Assembly: GCA_017399685.1 (NCBI GenBank)
Contig: JAFQBM010000028.1
Coordinates: 228,122 to 292,121 of the forward strand
Direction of reading: 5' to 3'
DNA from: Lachnospiraceae bacterium
GTDB lineage: Bacteria > Bacillota > Clostridia > Lachnospirales > Lachnospiraceae
DNA length: 64,000 bases
The notes below the pieces were generated by a model. It saw nothing but the letters and a program-made list of their open reading frames with translations, searched no databases and had not been told where the DNA came from. Shown one piece after another: positions 17,867-28,270 of the stretch (its first letter is position 1; each line of letters opens with the position of its first letter). Position numbers and translations under genes: made by a program.

Positions 17867-19183
17867 CTAACAGTCTTTGATTGTAATTACTTTTTTAATC
17901 AGGGATTTTTCCTCTATTTTATCACATTTTATCTCATAAGCATTTTTAAGAATCTTTTCTGCCTGAAGCGCTTTTTCTTCCTCTTCATAGTGTAAAACAG
18001 CAAAAGCCTCTCCTTTTTTTATCTGGGTTCCATTTTGAACCAGTAATTCAATTCCTGCTCCCAAATCAATTTTATCTTCTTTTTGTACCCTTCCTGCTCC
18101 CAAAATCAAAGCAGATTTTCCTACTTCTGTAGCATCCAAACAATTTAAATATCCTGTTTCTTCTGCAAATATCATTTTCTGTCTTGATGCCCTTTTTAAA
18201 CCTTTTCCTTCATAAACAGATTCTTTGCTGCCACCCTGACTTTCTATCCACTCCGCCATTTTGTCCAATGCCAGATGCTTGTCAATGGTACTTTTTAATC
18301 TTTCGTAAGCATAAGAGATTTCTTTTTCATATCCCCCTATAACCATCATCCATGCTGCAAGCTGTAGGGATAATTCTTGTAATCTGCTCTCCCCTTCTCC
18401 TTTCAACACCGAAATCGCTTCCTGTACCTCCAATGAATTTCCCACCATTCGTCCTAGAGGCTGATTCATATCGGTAATTAAAGCTACGGTTTTTCTTCCA
18501 GCATCTTCTCCTATCTGAACCATGGTCTTTGCAAGCAGACAGGCATCTTCTTCCTTTTTCATAAAAGCACCGGTTCCACATTTTACATCCAAAACAATGG
18601 CATCTGCACCAGATGCAAGTTTCTTACTCATAATGCTGGAGGCAATTAAGGATATATTATCCACCGTTGCAGTTACATCCCGCAAGGCATATATTTTCTT
18701 ATCGGCAGGAGCCAGATTTTCCGTCTGTCCGGCAACACATATAGAATGCTGGTTCACATTCTCAATAAATTTCTCTTTCGTCATACTTGTAGAAAATCCC
18801 GGAAAACTCTCCAGTTTATCTATGGTTCCTCCGGTATAACCAAGTCCTCTTCCTGACATTTTCGCAACCGGAATGTTAAGAGCAGCTAACATAGGAGCCA
18901 AAATCAAAGTAGTTTTATCTCCAATTCCCCCTGTACTGTGCTTATCTACTTTTGTTCCTTGAATCTGACTTAAGTTAAGCATTTCTCCACTAGCAGCCAT
19001 GGCAAGGGTTAAATCCACGGTTTCCTTTTTATTCATTTTTTGAAAATAAACTGCCATAAGAAAGGCAGACATTTGATAATCTTTAATTTCCCCTTCTGTA
19101 TAACCATTTACAATGTATTTAATTTCTTCTGTAGTTAAGGTAAAACCATCCCGTTTTTTTTGAATCAAATCATACATGTTCAT
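17867..19183 (-). CDS. pdp: Pyrimidine-nucleoside phosphorylase
   Basis: A 438-residue enzyme cleaving uridine or (deoxy)thymidine with phosphate to free base and (deoxy)ribose 1-phosphate. The thymidine-phosphorylase signature KMSGRGLGYTGGTIDKLE and the phosphate loop KHSTGGIGDKT are present. The ATG at 19183 has AAAGGAA eight nt upstream. It lies 114 nt after deoB, whose product isomerises the released sugar 1-phosphate, so the two form a nucleoside salvage unit. Confidence 0.95.
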   Translation of the reverse strand: MNMYDLIQKKRDGFTLTTEEIKYIVNGYTEGEIKDYQMSAFLMAVYFQKMNKKETVDLTLAMAASGEMLNLSQIQGTKVDKHSTGGIGDKTTLILAPMLAALNIPVAKMSGRGLGYTGGTIDKLESFPGFSTSMTKEKFIENVNQHSICVAGQTENLAPADKKIYALRDVTATVDNISLIASSIMSKKLASGADAIVLDVKCGTGAFMKKEEDACLLAKTMVQIGEDAGRKTVALITDMNQPLGRMVGNSLEVQEAISVLKGEGESRLQELSLQLAAWMMVIGGYEKEISYAYERLKSTIDKHLALDKMAEWIESQGGSKESVYEGKGLKRASRQKMIFAEETGYLNCLDATEVGKSALILGAGRVQKEDKIDLGAGIELLVQNGTQIKKGEAFAVLHYEEEEKALQAEKILKNAYEIKCDKIEEKSLIKKVITIKDC

Positions 19184-19297
19184 AGGCAAATTCCTTTCTT
19201 CCGTAGATTACTTGTAGTATAAATCCGAACAAAAAGATGTTTTAAGTAGATATTTTCAAAAAAACTCCCATTACCTCACCCTTTCAACTCTCATCAT

Positions 19298-20470
19298 TCA
19301 TCCTAATTTATCCATAAAACTTGTTCCGATTTTTAACCTTTTTGTTCCAAATATTTCCGCTATACTTTGACCGATATCTGCGAAACTGTTTCTAATTCCA
19401 ATATCAATCCCTTTCTTTATAGACTTTCCATACAGCAGAATCGGAATATACTCCCTTGTATGATCTGTTCCCCTAAAAGTAGGGTCACAGCCGTGATCTG
19501 CATTTATAATCAGCAAATCATCCTCCCGCATCTGCTCCATAATTTCCTTTAGTCTGTTATCAAAATCTAAGAGTCCCTGCAAATACCCTTTCGCATCTCT
19601 TCGGTGTCCCCATTTTGAATCAAATTCCACAAGATTGGTGAAAATAAGTCCCTTCTCCAGCTTCTGCATTGTTTCTAGAGTCTTATCTACTCCATCCATA
19701 TTGTCCTTAGTATAAAGAGTTTCGGAAATTCCTTCTCCATCAAAAATATCATGAATCTTTCCGACTCCTATGACTGGTATCCCGCTTTCCTTTAAGTAAT
19801 TTAAAAGATTCTCTTTCTCTGGTTTTACAGAATAGTCATGTCGATTTGCTGTTCTTACATAATTTCCTGATGCTCCAACAAAAGGCCTGGCAATTACTCT
19901 GGAAACACTGTTATCTCCCACCAAAAGTTTTCTTGCAATATGACACATTTCATATAATTTTTCCAAAGGTATTACTTCTTCATGAGCCGCAATTTGAAAC
20001 ACACTATCCGCAGAAGTATATATAATGGGATATCCCGTTTTTACATGCTCATCTCCTAATTCTTCGATGATTTTAGTTCCGGAAGCAACGCAATTTCCCA
20101 GATATCCTCCGATTCCGCACTGTTTTATAAACTGTTGCATTATCTCATCAGAAAAACCATTTGGGTATGTCCGAAACGGAATCTTGGTATGAATCCCCAC
20201 CATCTCCCAATGTCCTATGGTAGTATCTTTTCCTTTTGAAATTTCTTTCGCCTTACCAAAACACCCGATACATTCCGTTTCTTCCCCTAAAGGGAGGCCG
20301 GAATCAATATTCCCGAGCCCCAGCTTTTTCAAATTAGGTAAATTTATCTTTTCTTCCTGCTCTAATACATGTTTTAATGTAAAAGCACCTTCATCTCCAT
20401 ATTCTTTCGCATCTTCCAAAGCTCCAACTCCAACACTGTCTAAAATAATCCAAATCACTCTTTTTATCAT
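19298..20470 (-). CDS. deoB: Phosphopentomutase
   Basis: A 390-residue DeoB of the alkaline-phosphatase superfamily, converting (deoxy)ribose 1-phosphate to the 5-phosphate. Metal-site segments: ILDSVGVG at the N-terminus, KDTTIGHWEM with the phosphorylated Thr, and INADHGCDPT and GTDHTREYIP toward the C-terminus. The ATG at 20470 follows GTAGGTG. Gene order spoIIM, xerD, deoB, pdp is shared by many clostridia, although here a formate/nitrite channel gene is inserted on the other strand between xerD and deoB. Confidence 0.96.
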   Translation of the reverse strand: MIKRVIWIILDSVGVGALEDAKEYGDEGAFTLKHVLEQEEKINLPNLKKLGLGNIDSGLPLGEETECIGCFGKAKEISKGKDTTIGHWEMVGIHTKIPFRTYPNGFSDEIMQQFIKQCGIGGYLGNCVASGTKIIEELGDEHVKTGYPIIYTSADSVFQIAAHEEVIPLEKLYEMCHIARKLLVGDNSVSRVIARPFVGASGNYVRTANRHDYSVKPEKENLLNYLKESGIPVIGVGKIHDIFDGEGISETLYTKDNMDGVDKTLETMQKLEKGLIFTNLVEFDSKWGHRRDAKGYLQGLLDFDNRLKEIMEQMREDDLLIINADHGCDPTFRGTDHTREYIPILLYGKSIKKGIDIGIRNSFADIGQSIAEIFGTKRLKIGTSFMDKLG

Positions 20471-20569
20471 AGTCCACACCTACTTTCAAAATATCTGTAC
20501 CATGTTTATTATGTTTTCTATTAAAGATAGTATACCATATTTTACAATTTCATTCTACCAAAACATTAC

Positions 20570-20598
20570 TTGACACTATTATTTTTTCGAGTTATATT
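20570..20598 (+). promoter_or_regulatory. Promoter of the formate/nitrite channel gene
   Basis: TTGACA, 17-nt spacer, TATATT, with a leader of about 45 nt before the ATG at 20653. Confidence 0.75.
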
Positions 20599-20652
20599 TA
20601 AATGTGTCGCTTTTTCGACAAAAGGCTTATTTTAAAGAACGGAGAAGACAAT

Positions 20653-21498
20653 ATGGAACAATTTAATACCCCTGCACAAATTATTGATAATAATATACAA
20701 AACGGCATTAACAAAGCCAATCTGCCAAAGCTTAAAATGATTTTACTAGGTATCATTGCCGGTATGTTCATTGCTTTCGGTGGTGAAGCCAGTTCTTTGG
20801 CCATGCATGGCATAAAGGATGTGGGACTTGCCAGAACCGTAGCTGGTGCTATTTTCCCTTGTGGACTTATGCTGATTGTTTTGGTTGGCGGCGAATTATT
20901 TACTGGTAACTGCCTGATTTCCATGGCTGTTTTTTCAAAAAAGGTTCCTTGCTACAAAATGCTCTCAAATCTGGTGATCGTTTATTTTAGTAATATGCTT
21001 GGTGCTGCATTTGTTGCTTTTTGCGTTTATTTCTGCGGACAATTTGATTATTCCAATGGTGGTTTAGGAGCATTTACCATTAAAGTTGCTTTGGGCAAAG
21101 TAAATTTATCGCCGGAAAAAGCATTTGTTTCCGGTATCTTATGTAATATTTTAGTTTGTCTTGCTATTTTTATGGCTGGTAGCGCTAAAGATGTGGCTGG
21201 AAAGATTTTAGCTATCTTTTTCCCAATCTGGGTATTTGTAATTTCAGGATTTGAACACTGTGTTGCCAATATGTTTTATATCCCTGCTGGTATTTTTGCT
21301 GCACAAAACGATACTTATGTTGCACAGGCACAAGAACTTTACGGCATTACCCCAGAACAAATTGAAAGCCTTTCTCTTTCCGGGTTTGCACAAAATTTAT
21401 TCCCTGTTACCATCGGAAATATAGCTGGAGGTATGATTTTTGTAGGGCTTGTATTCTTTTTAATTCATAAATCAAAACTTGTAAATAAGCAAAAATAA
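20653..21498 (+). CDS. Formate/nitrite transporter (FNT) family channel
   Basis: A 281-residue FNT protein with six predicted membrane helices, a pentameric anion channel family moving formate, nitrite or hydrosulfide. Diagnostic parts are the helix-breaking VGGELFTGNC loop, GGEASSLAMHG near the first pore loop, and the conserved FEHCVANMFYIPAG segment with the central His. The start at 20653 is chosen because CGGAG lies eight nt upstream; the open frame begins earlier with no SD. It is monocistronic. In a fermenting anaerobe formate export is the most likely role. Confidence 0.9.
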   Translation: MEQFNTPAQIIDNNIQNGINKANLPKLKMILLGIIAGMFIAFGGEASSLAMHGIKDVGLARTVAGAIFPCGLMLIVLVGGELFTGNCLISMAVFSKKVPCYKMLSNLVIVYFSNMLGAAFVAFCVYFCGQFDYSNGGLGAFTIKVALGKVNLSPEKAFVSGILCNILVCLAIFMAGSAKDVAGKILAIFFPIWVFVISGFEHCVANMFYIPAGIFAAQNDTYVAQAQELYGITPEQIESLSLSGFAQNLFPVTIGNIAGGMIFVGLVFFLIHKSKLVNKQK

Positions 21499-21536
21499 CC
21501 GAACATCATAATTCTATAAAATTTTTGAAGAAAAAA

Positions 21537-21580
21537 AACAGAGTTTGTATTGTCATTTTCATACATACTCTGTTTTTATT
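21537..21580 (+). terminator. Rho-independent terminator
   Basis: ACAGAGTTTGTAT pairs imperfectly with ATACATACTCTGT and is followed by TTTTTATTT, directly after the FNT gene. The A-run before the stem gives it bidirectional potential for the convergent xerD transcript. Confidence 0.8.
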
Positions 21581-21653
21581 TATGTAAAATTTTACGAATC
21601 AACTCATTCATTTTATATTAAAACTTTATTTCGATTCTATTTTTTTCAAAAAA

Positions 21654-22550
21654 CTATTTCGATCTTTGTTCCCTTGGGTGCGCCTTGGCATAAACTTCCC
21701 TCAATCTGCTATTATTATCCAAATTTACATAGATTTGAGTAGTAGCAATATCTGAATGACCTAACATCTCCTGAACTGCATGTAAATCCGCACCGTTCTC
21801 TACTAAATGTGAAGCAAAAGAATGGCGAATGATATGGGGGCCAATCTCTTTTTCAATTCCTGCTTTCTTCGCATAAAATTTCAATATCTTCCAAAAGCCC
21901 TGCCTTGTCATTTGGTTACCATAACAGTTTACGAACAAATAATCACAGCCCTTACTCATTTGTTCTCTGGAAGAGGTAATATAAGCTTCCAATGCCTGCA
22001 ATGCCACAGAATCCATAGGAATCACCCTGGTTTTCGAATGATCATTGCATACCAAAAATCCCATCTGCAAATTTACATCGGATAACTTTAAATTTATTAA
22101 TTCAGAAACTCGAAGTCCCGTGGCATATAACAACTCCAACATTGCCTTATCCCGGAGATCTTTCGGTCTGTCCCCCTGAGGTTGCTTTAATAACAGTTCT
22201 ACTTCCTCCATAGTAAGAGTTTTCGGTTTCTTCTTTTCACACTTTGGTGGTTTTAATAGCACTGTAGGATCCTGTTTTATTTTCCCTTCTCTCAACAAAT
22301 ATAGAAAAAAGGCTTTTATAGATGCAATATTCCTGGATATCGTCGCAGAGGATAACCCTTGATTTTCCAAGTAAAGTACATAAGAATTTAAATTCGTATC
22401 ATTGATATTTCCGATTCCTACTACTTCTTTCGCTTCCATAAAAGAACTCAATTTATTCAAATCTCTCTGATAAGACATTACAGTATTATTGCTTGATTTC
22501 TTTGTATTTTTCAGATAGCCTGTAAATTTTTCTATGTCTTCCTTCATCAT
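21654..22550 (-). CDS. xerD: Site-specific tyrosine recombinase XerD
   Basis: A 298-residue recombinase resolving chromosome dimers at dif. The N-terminal SAM-like core-binding domain spans about residues 1-90; catalytic residues follow in LYATGLRVSEL (Arg), HIIRHSFASHL (His-x-x-Arg), MLGHSDIATTQIY (His, then the nucleophile Tyr). The length is normal for XerD, and the neighbourhood (spoIIM, deoB, pdp) is the housekeeping one, which argues against an element integrase. AGAGG lies before tandem ATG codons. Confidence 0.92.
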   Translation of the reverse strand: MMKEDIEKFTGYLKNTKKSSNNTVMSYQRDLNKLSSFMEAKEVVGIGNINDTNLNSYVLYLENQGLSSATISRNIASIKAFFLYLLREGKIKQDPTVLLKPPKCEKKKPKTLTMEEVELLLKQPQGDRPKDLRDKAMLELLYATGLRVSELINLKLSDVNLQMGFLVCNDHSKTRVIPMDSVALQALEAYITSSREQMSKGCDYLFVNCYGNQMTRQGFWKILKFYAKKAGIEKEIGPHIIRHSFASHLVENGADLHAVQEMLGHSDIATTQIYVNLDNNSRLREVYAKAHPREQRSK

Positions 22551-22702
22551 TGGTTATACCTCTTTTTCGTGATATAAAACAATTATAATACAATTTTTAT
22601 TAAAATCAAATACTATTTTTTCTTTATTTTATCTGAGCTTTCACCGTTTTTTCACTTTCATCAACATCTTGTAATATAATCTTGCTATCTCATATTTTTA
22701 TA

Positions 22703-23227
22703 CTAGATATTGACATGATTAAGCCATAAGGGGAAAAAAAATTGTTCCAACGCAATCCCAAACAACCAAAATAATACAACCAATCCCCATACCATCTTCC
22801 TTTTCTTTACTTTTTCAGCATCTGCACAAAGATATAACAGTTTTATTGCAACTCCATAGCAAAGAAAATGAGGAAAATACAACATTAAAGTATAAATTCC
22901 TCCATACATTCCCAAACGCATCATCATAACAGAAAGATACATTCCTAGAATCGCTGCAAATAAAAAGGTAATAATCCGAACAATCATTTTCTTTGAAATC
23001 GCAACATACAAAACCAAAATAAAAAGTAGCTGCTTTAACCTTTTATTTACAATGTACAGAATATCTTTCTCTTTCATTCCATCCGGAAACTGATCAAGAT
23101 AGATATTTAACTGCTCCAGGATGTCTTTATTTCCACGAGCCAATAAATTTATCCCAACACACCCGATAATAATACCAAGAAAAAAAATAATCCATAATTT
23201 GTCCATTCTCTTATCTTGTTCTTTCAT
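22703..23227 (-). CDS. spoIIM: Stage II sporulation protein M-like
   Basis: A 174-residue polytopic membrane protein with about five hydrophobic segments, matching SpoIIM by position next to xerD and by the N-terminal pattern (FFLGIIIGCVGINLL). SpoIIM works with SpoIID and SpoIIP in septal peptidoglycan remodelling during engulfment. It is shorter than Bacillus SpoIIM (about 215), and the start is uncertain: the frame opens at 23227, with a later ATG at 23206. Sequence similarity is judged by eye only. Confidence 0.7.
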   Translation of the reverse strand: MKEQDKRMDKLWIIFFLGIIIGCVGINLLARGNKDILEQLNIYLDQFPDGMKEKDILYIVNKRLKQLLFILVLYVAISKKMIVRIITFLFAAILGMYLSVMMMRLGMYGGIYTLMLYFPHFLCYGVAIKLLYLCADAEKVKKRKMVWGLVVLFWLFGIALEQFFFPLWLNHVNI

Positions 23228-23306
23228 TTTGTTCTATCCCACACCGTTCATTGCGGCATCGTTCATTTTTCTTAATAATCCTATGCCAAACAAGTCCAAA
23301 ATAGAA

Positions 23307-23352
23307 CAAGGTGTAATTGATACACTTTTTTCCTTGTAACAATTACACCTTG
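23307..23352. terminator. Hairpin between proC and spoIIM
   Basis: CAAGGTGTAATTG (23307-23319) pairs perfectly with CAATTACACCTTG (23340-23352) around a 20-nt loop. The U-tract on the minus side is poor, so termination is likely but not certain. Confidence 0.55.
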
Positions 23353-23403
23353 GAACTAATTTTCAATTATCCATGATATCTCTTGTAAATCGCCCGCAGA
23401 TAG

Positions 23404-24201
23404 CTAATCTAATTTTTCTGCTTTTCTATAACAGGCTTTTGATGCCTGGAACAAGGCATTTCTTAACCCACATTGTTCCAATGCCTCCACCGCTGCAATC
23501 GTGGTTCCTGCTGGAGAACATACATTATCTTTTAATTTTCCAGGATGCTCTCCCGTTTCCAAAACCATCTGGGCAGAGCCTTTTACTGCCTGTGCTGCAA
23601 ATTTATATGCCTTGTCTCTAGGAAGTCCATATCGAACTGCACTGTCTGCCAATGCTTCAATAAACATATAAACATATGCCGGAGAACTGCCACTGGCACA
23701 AATTACTGCACTAATCAGGTTTTCTTCTACTATCTCAAATTCCCCAAAAGACTCGAAGAACTGCATTAACGTTTCTTTCTCTTCATTTGAAAAGTCATGA
23801 TTGCTATAACATCCTGCGGTCATTCCTTCCAAAACCATAGCTGGAGTATTTGGCATTACTCTTAATATCCTAATATCCTTTTCAAATCTGTCTTTTAACT
23901 CTTGAATGGTTACATTCGGAGCCAAGGATATGATAATTTGTTCTTCCTTCACTTCATTTTTAATTTCATCAATAACATTTTGATAATATTGTGGCTTTAC
24001 TGCCATAATAATGTATTTTGCTTCCTTCACACAACATAAATTGTCTGAAACATATTTTACACCTAATTCTTTTTCAACCGCCCCAGCTTTTTCAGCACTA
24101 ATATCTGTAAATAAAAACTTTTCTTTTGGCATTACCTGAGTTGCACCTTTTAACATCGCATAACCCATATTTCCAATTCCAATGAATCCAATTTTATCCA
24201 T
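23404..24201 (-). CDS. proC: Pyrroline-5-carboxylate reductase
   Basis: A 265-residue ProC, last step of proline synthesis (reduction of pyrroline-5-carboxylate). The Rossmann glycines are IGFIGIGNMG; the conserved C-terminal substrate region is ASGSSPAYVYMFIEALAD and CSPAGTTIAAVEALE. The ATG at 24201 has AAAGG nine nt upstream and gives the usual family length; the open frame extends 11 codons further. No proA or proB is nearby. Confidence 0.95.
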   Translation of the reverse strand: MDKIGFIGIGNMGYAMLKGATQVMPKEKFLFTDISAEKAGAVEKELGVKYVSDNLCCVKEAKYIIMAVKPQYYQNVIDEIKNEVKEEQIIISLAPNVTIQELKDRFEKDIRILRVMPNTPAMVLEGMTAGCYSNHDFSNEEKETLMQFFESFGEFEIVEENLISAVICASGSSPAYVYMFIEALADSAVRYGLPRDKAYKFAAQAVKGSAQMVLETGEHPGKLKDNVCSPAGTTIAAVEALEQCGLRNALFQASKACYRKAEKLD

Positions 24202-24353
24202 AAGATTTACCTTTTGTGTATCCATTTTACACACTTTCCTTTCTTTTTTATCTAAATAACTAACGTAAACTATAACTCTCTAAAGCTAATGTAATTGGGT
24301 TCTCCTCATTAAACCACGTCCCAAATCCTTAACACCTTACTATCCCATAAATC

Positions 24354-24388
24354 AAAAAGTCTTAGAAAGAAACTTTCTAAGACTTTTT
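24354..24388 (-). terminator. Terminator of rny
   Basis: A perfect 16-bp stem, AAAAAGTCTTAGAAAG (24354-24369) with CTTTCTAAGACTTTTT (24373-24388), has a 3-nt loop and a U-run. It lies 17 nt after the rny stop. Confidence 0.88.
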
Positions 24389-24405
24389 ATTAAACTCACA
24401 TCTGT

Positions 24406-25968
24406 TTATTTCGCATAGTCGGTTACCCTGAATTCACGAATAATATTTACCTTAATTTGTCCAGGGTATTCCAACGAATTTTCAATTTGCTTTGAAATAT
24501 CTCTAGCTAATAAAACCATTTCTGAATCATTTACCTGTTCTGGAACTACCATAACACGAATTTCTCTACCTGCCTGAATTGCAAAAGTTTTGTCAACGCC
24601 CTTAAAGGAATTCGCAATCTCCTCTAATTGTTTTAATCTTGTTGTATAAGTTTCTAGTGTCTCGCGTCTTGCACCTGGTCTTGCGGCAGAAATAGTATCT
24701 GCTGCCTGAACAATACATGCAATTAAACTTTCAGGTTCTACATCACCATGGTGTGACTCTACAGCATTGATAACGACTGCAGATTCTTTATATTTCGTAC
24801 ATAATTCAACACCAATCTGAATATGTGACCCTTCCTTTTCATGATCAATGGATTTTCCAATATCATGAAGTAAACCTGCTCTCTTAGCAAGTTTTATATC
24901 TACACCAATTTCACCTGCCAACAATCCGCATAATTGAGCTACTTCAATAGAATGTTTTAATGCATTTTGTCCGTAACTAGTTCTAAACTTCATCTTACCT
25001 AGTAATCGAACTAATTCAGGATGAATACCATGAACACCGACTTCCAGTGTCGCTTCTTCTCCTGCTTCTCGCATCATGGTTTCTACTTCTTTTCTTGCCT
25101 TTTCTACCATTTCTTCAATTCTTGCTGGGTGAATACGTCCATCCAGAATCAATTTTTCCAAGGCAATTCTCGCAATCTCTCTTCTTACGGGATCAAAGCT
25201 TGATAACACAACAGCTTCCGGAGTATCATCAATAATCAATTCTACTCCTGTCATAGTTTCCAAAGTACGTATGTTTCTTCCTTCTCGTCCTATGATTCGA
25301 CCTTTCATTTCATCATTTGGTAACTGTACCAATGAAATCGTAGTTTCAGACACATGATCTGCAGCACATTTTTGAATCGCATTCACGACATACTCTTTCG
25401 CCTTTTTACCAGCTTCTTCCTTCGCTCTGCTTTCTAATTCCTTAATCATTATGGCTGTTTCATGTTTTACATCGTCTTCTACTTGTTTTAATAAAAAATC
25501 TTTTGCCTGTTCAGAGGTTAACCCAGAAATTCTTTCTAGTTCCTGCAGCATCTTTCCGTGAGCTTCTTCAACGTCTTCTCTTTGTTTTTCTAAAGTAGCT
25601 TCTTTTGCAGCTAATCCGGCTTCTTTCTTCTCCATCATTTCTGCTTTTCTGTCAAGTGTTTCTTCTTTCGCCAACACTCTTTTCTCATACTTTTGAACTT
25701 CAGCCCGACGTTCCTTTATTTCCTTATCCAAATCATTTTTTGCTTTCAATGATTCTTCCTTGGCTTGAATTAAAGCTTCTCGTTTTGCTTCTTCGGCTTC
25801 CTTTTTAGTTTCATTGGCTACTCTAAGTGCTTCATCAATAATCTGTCTACGTTGAACTTCAAGATTCCCCATTTCTTTTTCAACGAAGTTCTTCCGTATG
25901 ATAATTGCAACTACAGCACCGATTGCACAAGCCACCAAAGCAACTATTACTACTAGTATCGGATCCAA
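24406..25968 (-). CDS. rny: Ribonuclease Y
   Basis: A membrane-anchored endoribonuclease that initiates mRNA decay. From a TTG start at 25968 it is 520 residues, the usual RNase Y length. In order: N-terminal membrane helix ([19 protein letters not shown]), long charged coiled coil (about 40-200), KH domain with [15 protein letters not shown], and HD domain with the metal ligands [12 protein letters not shown]. The TTG is chosen because AGGAGG lies eight nt upstream; the frame extends to 26046 but adds no family sequence. The SD itself is part of a small hairpin, AGGAG-GTG-CTCCT. Confidence 0.95.
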   Translation of the reverse strand: MDPILVVIVALVACAIGAVVAIIIRKNFVEKEMGNLEVQRRQIIDEALRVANETKKEAEEAKREALIQAKEESLKAKNDLDKEIKERRAEVQKYEKRVLAKEETLDRKAEMMEKKEAGLAAKEATLEKQREDVEEAHGKMLQELERISGLTSEQAKDFLLKQVEDDVKHETAIMIKELESRAKEEAGKKAKEYVVNAIQKCAADHVSETTISLVQLPNDEMKGRIIGREGRNIRTLETMTGVELIIDDTPEAVVLSSFDPVRREIARIALEKLILDGRIHPARIEEMVEKARKEVETMMREAGEEATLEVGVHGIHPELVRLLGKMKFRTSYGQNALKHSIEVAQLCGLLAGEIGVDIKLAKRAGLLHDIGKSIDHEKEGSHIQIGVELCTKYKESAVVINAVESHHGDVEPESLIACIVQAADTISAARPGARRETLETYTTRLKQLEEIANSFKGVDKTFAIQAGREIRVMVVPEQVNDSEMVLLARDISKQIENSLEYPGQIKVNIIREFRVTDYAK

Positions 25969-26153
25969 CAGGAGCACCTCCTCTATTAAGTTTTCATTGT
26001 ACAAGGACAACATATAAATTTTATACTTTTTTTCATTCTCTGTCAAGTATTGTTCCGATTATTTTATGCAAATTGTTGAATTTCCTTCAAAAATAATATC
26101 TTTTTTCAGCTAAAATTTGAACGTAGAAAAATCTTCCATCTTGCCATTTATTC

Positions 26154-26765
26154 TTAGTTTTTTCGTTCCCTGGTTAGAAAATTTTGAACCTCTTCATATG
26201 AAAATCCATTTCTTATAAAATACCGCACTACTTTCATTCTTTGTTTTTCTTCTTTCAAATCTACGTTATAGAATCGTTTCTCATATATTTTTTCTATTTG
26301 TTCCTTTTCATTTTCTTCTACATCCGCAAGCAGTTCGTCCAACAATTCTTTTTCTACTCCTCGTTTTGAAAGTTCGATTCTAAGCAAACGGTTCCCTTTC
26401 TTTCCTGCATTGGTTTTAACATAGTTTACAGCAAACCGTTCTATATCAATAAAATGATATTCCTCTGCCCATGAAATAACCTGACTTACCACTTCTTCCG
26501 GATATCCTTCTCTTAGCAGACGTTCCTTTAGTTCCTGACTGGTTCTGTCTTTATATTCCAAAAGGGAAATTAATTTATTCTTACACCGTGGAAATAATAT
26601 ATTCTTATATATTTCATTTAACATATCTTCTGAAACTTCTGCATCCTGCTGAATCTTTAAACGTTTCACTTCGTTGGAATATAAGAAAAATCTAAAAGTG
26701 TCATCAATGTATACTTTCACCTTTTTCTTCTCCCATGGCACCAGTTTGGTAATATATCTTTCCAT
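26154..26765 (-). CDS. recX: Regulatory protein RecX
   Basis: A 203-residue RecX-family modulator of RecA filaments, composed of repeated three-helix units; visible landmarks are LLEYKDRTSQELKERLLREGY, VISWAEEYHFIDIERFAVNYV and a C-terminal FIRNGFSYEEVQNFL. The start is uncertain: ATG at 26765 (GAGGG is rather far) or GTG at 26774. It lies 137 nt after recA on the same strand, the classical recA-recX arrangement, so SOS induction by read-through is likely. Confidence 0.88.
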   Translation of the reverse strand: MERYITKLVPWEKKKVKVYIDDTFRFFLYSNEVKRLKIQQDAEVSEDMLNEIYKNILFPRCKNKLISLLEYKDRTSQELKERLLREGYPEEVVSQVISWAEEYHFIDIERFAVNYVKTNAGKKGNRLLRIELSKRGVEKELLDELLADVEENEKEQIEKIYEKRFYNVDLKEEKQRMKVVRYFIRNGFSYEEVQNFLTRERKN

Positions 26766-26902
26766 TTCTTTTTTCACTTTCCCTCTTTCCAGTAAATTAT
26801 CATCGACTTTCCAGCATCCTCCCAAGACATAAAAATCTCTGAATTTATGAGAAAGAGACTTTGCAATCGTCCATCACAAAGTCCCTCCACAAAAATCTCC
26901 GC

Positions 26903-27982
26903 TTATTCCTTTGATTCTTCTATTTCTTTTTCTTTCTTGGTATCTGCCTTTTTAGCTTCTGCAGTTTGATTTTCTGCTTTTCCTTCTTCTCCTAATCCGT
27001 ATTGGCTGCGGACTGCCTGCTCAATTTCATCAAATATCTCTGGATGCTCTTTTAAATAAATCTTTGCATTTTCACGTCCTTGGCCGATTTTTTCTCCCTT
27101 ATAAGCATACCAGGCACCACTTTTATTTACCACATCTGTATTGGCAGCCAAATCTAATACATCACCTTCTCTGGAAATTCCCTGACCAAACATAATGTCA
27201 AATTCTGCTTCTTTAAACGGAGGTGCTATCTTATTCTTAACTACTTTTATTCTGGTACGGTTTCCTACTACTTCCCCACCTTGCTTTAAAGATTCAATAC
27301 GACGTACATCCAAACGAATAGAAGAATAGAATTTCAAAGCACGTCCACCAGTAGTGGTTTCCGGATTACCAAACATAATTCCTACCTTTTCACGTAACTG
27401 GTTAATGAAGATAACAATACAGTTAGATTTACTAACAATAGCAGTCAATTTTCTTAATGCCTGAGACATTAATCTCGCCTGCAGACCTACATGGGAATCT
27501 CCCATCTCTCCGTCGATTTCTGCCTTCGGAACCAATGCTGCAACAGAGTCTACGATAATAATATCAATCGCACCGGAACGTACCATAGTTTCTGTAATTT
27601 CAAGAGCCTGTTCTCCATTATCCGGCTGTGAAATATATAGGTTATCTACATCTACGCCTATATTCTTAGCATAAACAGGATCCAGTGCGTGTTCTGCATC
27701 AATAAAACCTGCAATGCCTCCTAATTTCTGTACCTGTGCCACCATATGTAATGCCACTGTAGTCTTACCACTGGATTCAGGACCATAAACTTCTATGATA
27801 CGTCCTTTCGGTACACCACCTAAACCTAAAGCAATATCCAAACTTAAAGAACCGGTCGGAACCGTTTCAATGTTCATATTAGCCTTAGAGTCACCTAATT
27901 TCATAATAGAACCTTTACCATATGCCTTTTCAATTTGAGCCATAGCGGCATCTAATGCTTTTAATTTTTCTTCTTTTATCAT
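26903..27982 (-). CDS. recA: Recombinase RecA
   Basis: A 359-residue RecA. Walker A is GPESSGKTT (about residue 66), Walker [11 protein letters not shown], with the signature [14 protein letters not shown] and loop L2 [21 protein letters not shown]. The C-terminal tail is strongly charged (last 30 residues rich in K and E), as usual. AAGGAG precedes the ATG. A LexA box sits between promoter and start, so it is SOS-controlled. Confidence 0.99.
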   Translation of the reverse strand: MIKEEKLKALDAAMAQIEKAYGKGSIMKLGDSKANMNIETVPTGSLSLDIALGLGGVPKGRIIEVYGPESSGKTTVALHMVAQVQKLGGIAGFIDAEHALDPVYAKNIGVDVDNLYISQPDNGEQALEITETMVRSGAIDIIIVDSVAALVPKAEIDGEMGDSHVGLQARLMSQALRKLTAIVSKSNCIVIFINQLREKVGIMFGNPETTTGGRALKFYSSIRLDVRRIESLKQGGEVVGNRTRIKVVKNKIAPPFKEAEFDIMFGQGISREGDVLDLAANTDVVNKSGAWYAYKGEKIGQGRENAKIYLKEHPEIFDEIEQAVRSQYGLGEEGKAENQTAEAKKADTKKEKEIEESKE

Positions 27983-27998
27983 AATTTCTTCTCCTTAA

Positions 27999-28012
27999 CA
28001 AACTTATGTTCG
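27999..28012 (-). promoter_or_regulatory. LexA box of recA
   Basis: Minus-strand CGAACATAAGTTTG fits the Gram-positive LexA consensus CGAACRNRYGTTYG with one mismatch. It lies just downstream of the -10, where LexA would block initiation. Confidence 0.8.
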
Positions 28013-28026
28013 ATTACCTTGATATG

Positions 28027-28055
28027 ATAATACAATATTTTTTATCAACTGTCAA
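28027..28055 (-). promoter_or_regulatory. recA promoter
   Basis: Minus-strand TTGACA, 17-nt spacer, TATTAT, 45 nt before the recA ATG. Confidence 0.8.
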
Positions 28056-28270
28056 CCTCTTTTCCATCTGAAACCCATATTATTTTTAACCATAACTTAA
28101 ATTCATCTGAACCGACAAAGAAATATCTTATAGAATTTGATTTATCTCAGATTCTACTAAAACTAAGAAATGTTTAAATCTTGATTATTCACGACACAAT
28201 CTCATTAAATCACATAACTCACAACTTTATTTTACACATAATAACAATGTTTTTCAAGTAAATTTTAAGT

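Noticed and set aside
21654..22550. Integrase of a mobile element
   Set aside because: Length, motifs and the spoIIM/deoB/pdp context match chromosomal XerD.
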